Assembly (NCBI GenBank): GCA_005223375.1
Contig: RXOD01005614.1
Coordinates: 1-13,234, forward strand
Reading direction: 5' to 3'
Source: Amoebophrya sp. AT5.2
Lineage: Eukaryota; Sar; Dinophyceae; Syndiniales; Amoebophryaceae
DNA: 13,234 bases
Shown: one piece after another, positions 6,813 to 13,234 of the stretch
Numbering within the stretch: position 1 is the stretch's first letter
Layout of the letters: each line of letters begins with the position of its first letter
Position numbers and translations under genes: made by a program
Notes under the pieces: model-generated
The model's input: the letters and a program-made list of their open reading frames with translations, nothing else
The model's database searches: none
Told to the model about the DNA's origin: nothing

Positions 6813-9800
6813 CGTCTGCGTCTCAGCAGATCACTGGCTACATGAAGGACTTACAGTAGCTGATCTGTACAGTCCTAACCTTACGTTAAATACGAAGTTC
6901 TACATTCTCTACAACATCTTCCTTAAAGTAGACCCGTTTCCTTTTGGCTCTTTCCATTCTCAAACCTCTCCTAACCAACGCAAGTCAACGACTGTTATGC
7001 TGTCGCCTGAAGATGTGCCATCAATAGAGGCTGCTCCTTCTCCACAAGAAGCAAGCCCGAATGCTGCTACTGCAACTGAAGGTGAAGAAGAACTTTATGT
7101 CCCGCCATGTGATACTTTTCGATCTAATCAAGTCACCAAAAAACTTCCTCACCCAGGTCGCACGATTGAAGAGTGTAAGCGTTTATATCCGCTGAACGAA
7201 TGCAATCTACATTGCGGGTCAGAGATCTGTCGCTTGTGTAAAAGTCCTTTGCCACGAAAGATCGAACTTGGATTTACCAAATGCCATTTAGAATCGTCGT
7301 TCAACTTCTGTGAAAATGTATGCAAGCAAGTTGACAAAGACGATGCGGTAGCGAAAATCTATTATGGACAATGTTCATGCGGAATGGGATACGTCGGCGA
7401 GTCGTGCGCCATAAGCAATCGACTAGGCTCGCATGACCATCTTCTAACTGCAGTAAATAGTGCCAAGGAAGATGAAGATCTCCCGCTTTATCATCATATA
7501 CAACGAGAGAAACACACCCATAAAGTACGGTGGACGCTTCTCTTTGTTATGAGTAAAGCCGTAGCAGAACAAAAAATCGCTGGTAGAAAAATCATATTGT
7601 GGATCGAAAGTATGTTCATGATTCACCTACAAACCATTTTTCCGTTAGGTGCGAACTTAAAACTATTCTGCCCGGCAACGCGCCGCATACTCCAACTAAA
7701 CAAGCTAGAGCGAAAAGATCAAGCTGAGTTTCGAAGTTTCTCGGTCGGTATAGTCCGACCGTCAGTTGCCGCTGAGCGAGCAGACGCAATTGAAGGTAAC
7801 AAAAAAAGTAAGCAAGACTACAGACTCAGGAAGAGCAAAAGCATTCAACAAAAGAAAAAAACCCGTGATGAAGTTGACCCTTCAGCTATTGACCTTGGGG
7901 ACGAGCCCAGAGGGCTCCTAGCCGAAGACATGGACTCCCTTCTGATGCTTGATCTTTCAGCTTCCTCAAAGCCACAGGCAAATCAAAAACAACATGCAGA
8001 AGTGACAGCGTCATCTTCTTCCTCTTCGACCTCTTCTCGCCTCTCTCGCCCCGCGCCAGCGTCTCCAAGGGTACAATCCTGGTTAAATAGCCTACCAGTC
8101 ATCCCAGAAGACATAGAAATGGAGGACGCTGTACACATGATGCCATTTCAGAGCCAAAAGTCTTTTACAGGCTTAGGCTCACAATCCTCCAACAACTTCC
8201 GAGTGATCACTGCTGAGGCACGATTGGAGTATGCGAGAAGTCATCACAGCATCAAGAAAAAACTAGCTGAGTTAGCTTCTCCTGAAGGGCGACTCAATGT
8301 CGCTCAATTCCGATTGATTTTCTCTACCCTCGACAGATACGAGGTAGTTGACCCAACCAAACTGGAACTTCCTTCGCATTTTGGCAACTTTTCTCTTCCG
8401 AGTTGGTTCTATATTTACTACGTTGGTGTCTCTCATTTTCCGAAAACTTTAAGGCTAGACCTCATCAGAGAGATAGAAGACTGCACGAAAATGTCTACAC
8501 ATACTAAGCAGTTCGTGCAATTACTCGTGTACATGAAAGGCAACTGCAATGACCACATTTTCAATGCTCTCCATAAAGAATTAAAAAAGCGTAAAAAAGG
8601 TGAAGATAAACGAGAGAGATTGAAACTTCAGTTTCACTCGCCTGCCATAGATCGCCTCCGTCTGTATCGCTTGTTTCGATCAGATACGGACCTAAAGCGA
8701 TACATGATCTGTTGGATGTTGAATAAAAAGCATAAGATAACGAACTACACAGATTATGTTCACTATCCTATTGCTGACTGGAAGACCTATACTTGTAGAT
8801 GCTATGCCTATCGACAATTCCTCCCGGCGGAAGCTTTTGAATTAGGGCACATCAGTATAGATTGCAACGCCGAAAATGCAGCAATCTTTACTAGGCCAGA
8901 GTTCCGACAAGCAACCGTTGCTTGTCCAGCGTTCTTCTCTACCAAGTTTCGCTTTAGTGAAGACTATAGCACAGAAAAAATGATGGAAAAAATCAACTGC
9001 GCCACACAGGAAGATGCATTTCTCCCGTTGGCTGAATATACTGAAAAGGATGAACACACTGATGATGCCGGACGTTCTCTCATCCCTAGTGAAGAACGCA
9101 TAAGCAACGATGTTTCTAAAGAGCCCGCTTTTCGTTTCATTAAAAAAGTATTCAACAATTGTTTTCAAATTACTCCTATCGATAAGACGGTGAACATTGC
9201 AATGGAGTGTCATGCTCTTGCGGCTATGAAGCAAGGGCACAATCTCGGCTTAGTCAACTATCGCGCGCTAGTTGATTATAACGAGGAATTGAAGAAAAAG
9301 CCCTCTACTGAGCCCACTAGCAACCCTCCCTCCTCAGATGCTAACCCAACTGAAAAGCAGCAACCAGCACCAGTCCCTGCTGCCGATGCTAAAGTTGCTG
9401 ACCCGACGGGTGCCCTCTATGCTGACTTAGACGACACTGACCCACCACAAGTCTCGAGTCTTCGCCTACCCGATTCGCGCTTCTTCGCGGGCTTTAGCAC
9501 TCAAGACGAAGCCCCGGCACTAACTTGGGACATGGATACTGCGGCATTGGATGCTCAAAAGAAAAAACAAAAAGAACAAGATCTGCGCAATGGAAAGGTT
9601 CAGGCCGAGAGTGATACTAGTTCTTCCAGTTCTGATGATGAGACAACACCAATCCTTCCTCCTGCTACATCGCAAGAGGAGCGATTACCTTCGCAACTGT
9701 TTCTGACGCACTCGCAGCAGCGAGTTGAAACTGCTACTTCGTCTACTCTTATTACAGCTACTACTAAGCAAACCTCCACGCCAAATGCCCCTACAGCAGC

Positions 9801-12800
9801 TGCAAAGGCTCCTACTACTTTCCCCAGCTTCTCGCGAAGAATTCCCACACCTAATCTCTTACGAGATTCCAAGTGGGCAATTGGGCCAGAAGCACAAAAA
9901 GAACAGAGGCGACAAGCCCAGGCAATACGAGCACAGCGTGAGCGCGAAGAATGGTTTGCGCGCATGGTTCAAATTGATAAAACTATAGATCCATGGAACC
10001 AACGATTTCCAATTCCCAAACCATCCGATTTTCCTATACAAAAGCCACCAGGATTCCCAGTACCGGCCCCAGCTACGCTACAAAAGCCCAAGGGGTTCCC
10101 GGATCCTCCTCCCGCTATGAAGCTACGGCCTACTCTCTCCAGTTTGAATAATGAGGCACGCCTCAACTATTCAAACAAAAGGAAAGCACTTACTTTCTAT
10201 GAAGGCCCTGAGCGGAAAAAGAGGAAGAAAGAAGTAGCTCAGATTCACAATCGGTTTTTTGACCTTACTGAAAAGCGAGAGGTGCCTGTGCCATTGTTCC
10301 AGCATATCGATGGTGCCCCTATCTCCATTTTTCAAGAGACTGACGCTGGTAAAAAGCATGCCCTAGTTGTTGAACGCCTTCGAAAATATGGCGAAAGTAG
10401 TGATGAATTTATGACTTGCTCTTTGGGCATGATTAGGACTTATGGGAATAGTCAGCCTGATCTTTCTCCAGCCTCAGATGGCATTAAACTGAGCGATAGC
10501 CAAAGTAGCCTCCTTCATTGTTCGCTATCTCAATCTTCTACTCTGCGTCGCCCGATGGGTCCTCCAGTTTTCAGCTCGCAGATTTTCAATCCAGATGATC
10601 CTACACATGATGACCTTTTTCCTTTTGAAGCTGAAACTGGTACAGTAACTATTGACATGCCAGTGCAGAGGCTCTCCACAACAATTCGAGGAACGAAATT
10701 GCACTTTATAAAGCACCAGGCAAAGCAAAAATATCTGCTTGAACCTGCTGTAGTTTTAGAGTGCCCCATCATGGGACAGAAATATGTTTTCAGTAACGCT
10801 TTACTACAACATATGGAAGATGATGCTGTAGCGTATAGTTACTATTGCTGGTGGTTCAATTGCCTATATTCTACAGGCGATGAAGAAAAGCTTTCTGTGC
10901 CTCTTCTTGATCATCTTTTTGAAGAGAAGAAGGTAGACGAAATTGTCCATCGCAAGTTAGGCGGTGATCTTCTTCTCACTGAGCCTGCTATCCAATTTCA
11001 CACTGAACCAATTGAAGTATGGGAGTTTGGGCAGGAACTTAAGCAATCTCCTGACTATATTTCTGCCGTTGATCGACAAAATAAATGCTCTACATCTACA
11101 CCTGATGATAAGCCCTATGATAGTTCTAATCTTTCTTTCCTCAAAGATGCATACAAAGCACAAGGCTGTTTGAGGACAGGAGGCGAGATGGTTGAAGGCG
11201 ATTGTGCAGATGAAAATGATCAAGACGCCGAAGACGAAGACGGCCCCCGGTATGGAGAACCTGATGACCTGCTGGATGACCACTTTGATCCAGATCCGGA
11301 ACAAGATTGTATCTATGTTCCTGCTGAAGATTGCCGCGGTGTGGATCCTTTGCTGCGGTCTGGTACACCTATTAATTCCTTAAGTGAGAACTTGCACTTC
11401 CAGGACAGCTTGCGCTCCAACCATGAGCCCGAAGCAGTTACTGAAGTGCTACACTCCCAAGAGAGCAAAAAGAGCTTAAATCCAATCTCCTCCACCTTAA
11501 GAGCCGCGAATGATGATTCTGTTTGGAAAGTGCCTGAGATGCCTATTATCAAAAGCCAACCCCTAAAACGTTCAAAGAAGCCTCTTCCCCTGAAAAAACG
11601 CATTGCCCTAATGCAATCTACTGCCGATTGGATCATTGAACGGAATAAATCCGGAGAAAAGATAGATTTTTGTCGCACTACTAACCGCGCCTTCTTAGCG
11701 ACTCTGCCCAAAGATCGAGATGAATCAGAGCGAAGATTGCTGGATAGTAGTCAAGAAAGATCCTTTGAAAAAGGACTTCGCCTCCCGTTTTCAATTAAAG
11801 ATGTTCCCCTTCAACCTAGCTTCCGTGAAGGTGAAGTGGAGATGCATTCTGCTACTCAACAACGTGATGCGTCCATCTTCCATGTGGTGGAAGATGCTGA
11901 TTATGATACTCTCATTATTCTAATTAAAGGAAAGCTCCCGAAGAAATATCGAGCCTGCTCTGGAAATGATCTACCAATTTATTATTGCCCTCCTAAGCGT
12001 CACAAAAAGCCGAAAATAGCCATGCGTGGCATTTCCGCTGTCACCGCTAAGACTGTACTCAGCTACTCGGCCGGCAAACTAGATCAAGTGTACAAGGAAG
12101 TGTATAGAACTTTAGAGAACGGCATTTGGGCCGGCTTGTGCTGGAGGGTTAAGAATTCGAAGCAGGCGATACAAAGACTCTGCCAAGGTAACTATACTAA
12201 AATTTTCGGTTACGACTTCGCAACCATGTGCGACTGTTTACCACATCCCATGCTTGCCGAAGTCTTAGAATATTGCGTAACATTAGCCTTCCGGATGATG
12301 CCCAAGAAGAAGCTTGTTTTCACTACTCGCCGTGACGAGAATGGAAACGCTAAAAAAGTGTGTCGCTTTGTGACGGAGAAAGAAGCCTGTAAGAATGATG
12401 TGGAAATCACTGCTAAAGACCTTAATAATCTAACCAGGGTAGTTATTTTCAATAACTTTATTGCCGTACATGGTTTAATCTTACGCCAAACCAGAGGTGT
12501 CCCGCAAGGGTTAAATTGTAGCCCCACCTGGACGTGTTTGTTTCTAGCGTTCTATGAAGTTAGATATCAGAAAACTAATACTCACTTAAACTTTAGTGGT
12601 TTTATTCGTTATATCGACGATCTATGTACTAGATTTAACTTACATACTACCAAAATATACCCTTCTGCCTTCCAAATCCTTCCCACTGCCCTTAACGTGA
12701 CCTCGCATCAATTTTTGGATGTTGAGTCTTCTATCATAAATAAGAAGCTCTACCATCGCATCTACGATAAAAGAAGGGATTTTAATTTTCGCTTATGTAA

Positions 12801-13113
12801 ATATACTGATATCTCGTCCTGTATTCCTGTAGATAGTCACTCCCATCATTTTAAGAGCGCTCTTATTAGATTTTACTGTCTAAATGATTTCATTACTTAC
12901 TTTATTCGCGATGTAATTGAATGTGTGGGGTTCTTTTATTCCAATCGGTCCTATCGAATGGATTTCGTCCACAGGGCTATGACTTCTGTCCTCGATCGCC
13001 ACCGGGAACGCAAGTGGTGCATTCCAGATGTGCACCTGATACGGAAAATCTCGGTCCTTGTAAACAAAGTGTACCTGCTGATGATCGACCCCCCCAGGCT
13101 GAAAGTTATCTAA
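6706..13113 (+). CDS. ORF2: GIY-YIG endonuclease and Penelope-like reverse transcriptase, 2135 aa
   Basis: This is the element's replication protein: the endonuclease is predicted to nick DNA and the RT to copy element RNA at the nick. The ATG at 6706 is the first after an in-frame TAA at 6679; the stop is TAA at 13111. In order: an N-terminal region with no known domain (1-150); a Cys array (157-206); GIY-YIG (217-317); a basic, NLS-like stretch (366-387); a Ser-rich linker; a helical region (about 505-690); CRC...GH (697-715); PIDKTVNIA (824-832); a ~900-residue insert; and the RT core (about 1745-2135) with D1837, D1971 and D1972. All RT catalytic positions are present. At 2135 residues it is far larger than typical Penelope-like proteins (roughly 600-1000 aa, from general knowledge). 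TERT was considered, but the PKxHK, RYIDD and FLDV motifs fit Penelope-like RTs better. Confidence 0.92.
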   Translation: MTAAAPAKLLTEATGRIFSCNEFCCILEYKNINGTNVCVSADHWLHEGLTVADLYSPNLTLNTKFYILYNIFLKVDPFPFGSFHSQTSPNQRKSTTVMLSPEDVPSIEAAPSPQEASPNAATATEGEEELYVPPCDTFRSNQVTKKLPHPGRTIEECKRLYPLNECNLHCGSEICRLCKSPLPRKIELGFTKCHLESSFNFCENVCKQVDKDDAVAKIYYGQCSCGMGYVGESCAISNRLGSHDHLLTAVNSAKEDEDLPLYHHIQREKHTHKVRWTLLFVMSKAVAEQKIAGRKIILWIESMFMIHLQTIFPLGANLKLFCPATRRILQLNKLERKDQAEFRSFSVGIVRPSVAAERADAIEGNKKSKQDYRLRKSKSIQQKKKTRDEVDPSAIDLGDEPRGLLAEDMDSLLMLDLSASSKPQANQKQHAEVTASSSSSSTSSRLSRPAPASPRVQSWLNSLPVIPEDIEMEDAVHMMPFQSQKSFTGLGSQSSNNFRVITAEARLEYARSHHSIKKKLAELASPEGRLNVAQFRLIFSTLDRYEVVDPTKLELPSHFGNFSLPSWFYIYYVGVSHFPKTLRLDLIREIEDCTKMSTHTKQFVQLLVYMKGNCNDHIFNALHKELKKRKKGEDKRERLKLQFHSPAIDRLRLYRLFRSDTDLKRYMICWMLNKKHKITNYTDYVHYPIADWKTYTCRCYAYRQFLPAEAFELGHISIDCNAENAAIFTRPEFRQATVACPAFFSTKFRFSEDYSTEKMMEKINCATQEDAFLPLAEYTEKDEHTDDAGRSLIPSEERISNDVSKEPAFRFIKKVFNNCFQITPIDKTVNIAMECHALAAMKQGHNLGLVNYRALVDYNEELKKKPSTEPTSNPPSSDANPTEKQQPAPVPAADAKVADPTGALYADLDDTDPPQVSSLRLPDSRFFAGFSTQDEAPALTWDMDTAALDAQKKKQKEQDLRNGKVQAESDTSSSSSDDETTPILPPATSQEERLPSQLFLTHSQQRVETATSSTLITATTKQTSTPNAPTAAAKAPTTFPSFSRRIPTPNLLRDSKWAIGPEAQKEQRRQAQAIRAQREREEWFARMVQIDKTIDPWNQRFPIPKPSDFPIQKPPGFPVPAPATLQKPKGFPDPPPAMKLRPTLSSLNNEARLNYSNKRKALTFYEGPERKKRKKEVAQIHNRFFDLTEKREVPVPLFQHIDGAPISIFQETDAGKKHALVVERLRKYGESSDEFMTCSLGMIRTYGNSQPDLSPASDGIKLSDSQSSLLHCSLSQSSTLRRPMGPPVFSSQIFNPDDPTHDDLFPFEAETGTVTIDMPVQRLSTTIRGTKLHFIKHQAKQKYLLEPAVVLECPIMGQKYVFSNALLQHMEDDAVAYSYYCWWFNCLYSTGDEEKLSVPLLDHLFEEKKVDEIVHRKLGGDLLLTEPAIQFHTEPIEVWEFGQELKQSPDYISAVDRQNKCSTSTPDDKPYDSSNLSFLKDAYKAQGCLRTGGEMVEGDCADENDQDAEDEDGPRYGEPDDLLDDHFDPDPEQDCIYVPAEDCRGVDPLLRSGTPINSLSENLHFQDSLRSNHEPEAVTEVLHSQESKKSLNPISSTLRAANDDSVWKVPEMPIIKSQPLKRSKKPLPLKKRIALMQSTADWIIERNKSGEKIDFCRTTNRAFLATLPKDRDESERRLLDSSQERSFEKGLRLPFSIKDVPLQPSFREGEVEMHSATQQRDASIFHVVEDADYDTLIILIKGKLPKKYRACSGNDLPIYYCPPKRHKKPKIAMRGISAVTAKTVLSYSAGKLDQVYKEVYRTLENGIWAGLCWRVKNSKQAIQRLCQGNYTKIFGYDFATMCDCLPHPMLAEVLEYCVTLAFRMMPKKKLVFTTRRDENGNAKKVCRFVTEKEACKNDVEITAKDLNNLTRVVIFNNFIAVHGLILRQTRGVPQGLNCSPTWTCLFLAFYEVRYQKTNTHLNFSGFIRYIDDLCTRFNLHTTKIYPSAFQILPTALNVTSHQFLDVESSIINKKLYHRIYDKRRDFNFRLCKYTDISSCIPVDSHSHHFKSALIRFYCLNDFITYFIRDVIECVGFFYSNRSYRMDFVHRAMTSVLDRHRERKWCIPDVHLIRKISVLVNKVYLLMIDPPRLKVI
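7174..7323 (+). other. Cys-rich, probable zinc-binding array before the endonuclease
   Basis: ORF2 residues C157, C166, C170, C175, C178, C193, H194, C202 and C206 form a dense cluster directly upstream of the GIY-YIG domain. The spacings CxxxC, CxxxxC and CxxC are typical of zinc ligands. A plausible role is DNA recognition beside the nuclease. It does not match a named finger that I can identify with certainty. Confidence 0.5.
7354..7656 (+). other. GIY-YIG endonuclease domain (ORF2 residues 217-317)
   Basis: The segment reads KIYYGQCSCGMGYVGES, then NRLGSH. KIY stands in for GIY, YVG for YIG, and a CxCG pair lies between them, as in Penelope-like endonucleases. The likely catalytic Arg is R239, followed by H243. 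Downstream, YHHIQREKH (266-274 by the same register) matches the conserved HF...GH block. E301 falls seven residues before L308 of the LxTxxPxGxN ending (L308, T310, P313, G315, N317), which is exactly where the catalytic Glu sits in related endonucleases. The usual Trp-Ile after this Glu is replaced by Phe-Met. The domain looks catalytically intact and is expected to nick target DNA for primed reverse transcription. Confidence 0.82.
8794..9225 (+). other. Upstream RT-associated motifs (CxC...GH and PxDKxxN), ORF2 residues 697-840
   Basis: C697-R-C699 followed by G714-H715 and, further on, PEFRQA parallels a block in related eukaryotic RT proteins: CxC, then GHV, then a PKFRxP-like ending. 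The segment ITPIDKTVNIAMEC (822-835) parallels their VVPADKAxNN...C motif. In those relatives, recalled from general knowledge of the family, the PADK motif lies only some tens of residues before the RT core. Here the next family motif appears about 900 residues later. A structural or RNA-binding role is likely. The assignment rests on motif order rather than high identity. Confidence 0.6.
9226..11937 (+). other. ~900-residue insert between upstream RT motifs and RT core (ORF2 about 841-1744)
   Basis: This segment has no recognised domain. It holds Pro/Thr/Ser/Ala-rich linkers, an acidic Ser cluster (SDTSSSSSDDE near 969-979), a charged helical stretch near 1060-1085, an FP octad repeat (1101-1136), a basic NLS-like patch (RKKRKK, 1170-1175) and a very acidic run near 1502-1537. 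Between about 1306 and 1446 lies a more ordered block with clustered Trp, Tyr and Cys. It stays in frame throughout, so it is translated rather than an intron. Since the reading frame is continuous and the flanking RT motifs are intact, it may fold out as a loop. Confidence 0.6.
10003..10116 (+). repeat. Proline-rich FP octad repeat in ORF2
   Basis: ORF2 residues 1101-1124 form three near-regular eight-residue units: FPIPKPSD, FPIQKPPG and FPVPAPAT. A diverged fourth FP unit follows at 1131 after LQKPKG. The DNA of the units has diverged while the peptide pattern is kept, so the periodicity seems to be maintained at the protein level. Such repeats often bind SH3, WW or EVH1-type partners, or act as stiff spacers. 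No partner can be named. Confidence 0.65.
11938..13113 (+). other. Reverse transcriptase core, Penelope-like (ORF2 residues 1745-2135)
   Basis: The motifs appear in order. LPIYYCPPKRHKKP (1756-1769) and R1774 with AKTVLS match RT motifs 1-2. WRVKNSK (1813-1819) precedes motif A, YDFATMCDCLPH, with catalytic D1837. Motif B is RQTRGVPQGLNCSP (1927-1940), then LFLAFYE. Motif C is IRYIDDL with D1971 and D1972. FLDV (2003-2006) and YDKRRDFNF (2020-2028) follow, as in Penelope-like RTs. The remaining ~107 residues would be the thumb. All three catalytic Asp residues are present, so activity is likely. The RT carries no C-terminal endonuclease. Confidence 0.93.
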
Positions 13114-13234
13114 TCATTACCTATTTCCATTGTTAATTATTTTTACTCCAACTGGTCTTTTTTCCTGGTGTAGTGGTTACGGACCCTACACCCTCACTCT
13201 TGTGTGTTTTTATCTTCGCATCTTGATGTGTTGA
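13114..13234. other. 3' flank after ORF2
   Basis: These 121 bases are T-rich and non-coding. They hold a hairpin at 13167-13192 and no poly(A) run, AATAAA signal or copy of the 5' flank. The window ends here, so the element's 3' terminus may lie further downstream. Confidence 0.5.
13167..13192 (+). other. 3' hairpin overlapping a Pol III A-box-like match
   Basis: GGTGTAG (13167-13173) pairs exactly with CTACACC (13186-13192). Inside, GGT (13175-13177) pairs with ACC (13183-13185) around a TACGG loop, leaving one bulged T. The overlapping 13166-13176, TGGTGTAGTGG, fits the tRNA A-box consensus TGGYNNAGTGG. A poor B-box-like stretch, TTCGCATCT, lies at 13215-13223. The acceptor and T stems do not form, so this is not a tRNA gene. 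Confidence 0.45.

Larger units (their letters stand above)
490..13113 (+). mobile_element. Giant two-ORF Penelope-like (GIY-YIG + RT) retroelement, ends undefined
   Basis: The span is the minimum covered by the two large ORFs. ORF2 carries a GIY-YIG endonuclease and a reverse transcriptase with Penelope-like motifs, which is the basis for calling a retroelement. ORF1 is included only because it lies 693 bp upstream on the same strand with a similar style of low complexity. No other polymerase, RNase H, DDE integrase, tyrosine recombinase or CCHC knuckle is visible in either protein. I compared the flanks by eye and saw no long terminal repeat, inverted repeat, poly(A) run or target-site duplication. 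Both ORFs are free of stops over about 11.9 kb of coding DNA, so the copy is either young or under selection. It could instead be two domesticated host genes. The retroelement origin of ORF2 is firm; the grouping with ORF1 is inference. Confidence 0.7.

Noticed and set aside
13078..13104. CTGATGA followed by GAAA, resembling a hammerhead ribozyme core (such ribozymes occur in some Penelope-like elements)
   Set aside because: The bases between do not form stem II next to the core, no matching stem III strand or cleavage triplet is present, and the sequence is ORF2 coding DNA.
11938..13113. Telomerase (TERT) identity for the RT
   Set aside because: GVPQG is TERT-like, but PKRHKKP, RYIDD, FLDV and YDKRRDFNF follow the Penelope-like pattern and an N-terminal GIY-YIG is present. 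No TERT-specific T motif was seen.
12921..13136. 71-aa + strand ORF at the end of ORF2
   Set aside because: Alternative frame of the RT thumb region; no features of its own.
13159..13234. tRNA gene
   Set aside because: Only an A-box match is good. The acceptor, anticodon and T stems cannot be formed.
1..13234. Long terminal repeats, terminal inverted repeats or target-site duplication
   Set aside because: By-eye comparison of 1-489, 6013-6705 and 13114-13234 on both strands shows only short chance similarities, such as ATCATTAC near 383 and 13115.

Overview
The window looks like eukaryotic nuclear DNA dominated by one very large retroelement. It contains two giant, uninterrupted ORFs on the + strand: ORF1 (490-6012, 1840 aa) and ORF2 (6706-13113, 2135 aa). 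Both start at ATG, both end in TAA, and both read in the standard code. Neither has an obvious Shine-Dalgarno site. Both carry long stretches of Ser/Pro/Gln/Ala low complexity, which points to a eukaryote, probably a protist or an invertebrate. I cannot name the species. I see no tRNA, rRNA, CRISPR array or bacterial-type operon.

ORF2 is the recognisable part. Near its N terminus are a Cys-rich, probably zinc-binding stretch and a GIY-YIG endonuclease domain (residues about 217-317) of the kind found in Penelope-like elements. Its C terminus (about 1745-2135) is a reverse transcriptase with intact motifs: PPKRHKKP, YDFATM with D1837, GVPQGLNCSP, RYIDD with D1971/D1972, and FLDV followed by YDKRRDFNF. 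These motifs and their order match Penelope-like RTs, and in particular a widespread, poorly named group of eukaryotic RT proteins. Two motifs that sit just upstream of the RT core in that group are also present: CRC...GH at 697-715 and PIDKTVNIA at 824-832. Here about 900 residues of mostly disordered sequence separate them from the core. The endonuclease lies N-terminal to the RT, as in permuted Penelope-like lineages, rather than C-terminal as in classical Penelope.

ORF1 is unrecognised. Its first ~1070 residues are low-complexity (Ser, Pro, Gln, His, Ala). The last ~770 look globular and include a weak F-box-like stretch. Its neighbour and orientation suggest it is the element's ORF1-type accessory protein, but the sequence does not prove this.

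Layout: 1-489, pyrimidine-rich 5' flank with a short out-of-frame ORF overlapping the ORF1 start; 490-6012, ORF1; 6013-6705, pyrimidine-rich spacer with a hairpin, a 12-bp tandem duplication and a second overlapping upstream ORF; 6706-13113, ORF2; 13114-13234, 3' flank with a hairpin and a Pol III A-box-like match. I found no LTRs, terminal inverted repeats, poly(A) tail or target-site duplication, so the element's ends are not defined and may lie outside the window. If ORF1 belongs to the element, one model is that ORF1 packages or localises the RNA while ORF2 nicks the target (GIY-YIG) and primes reverse transcription (RT). That model is inference.
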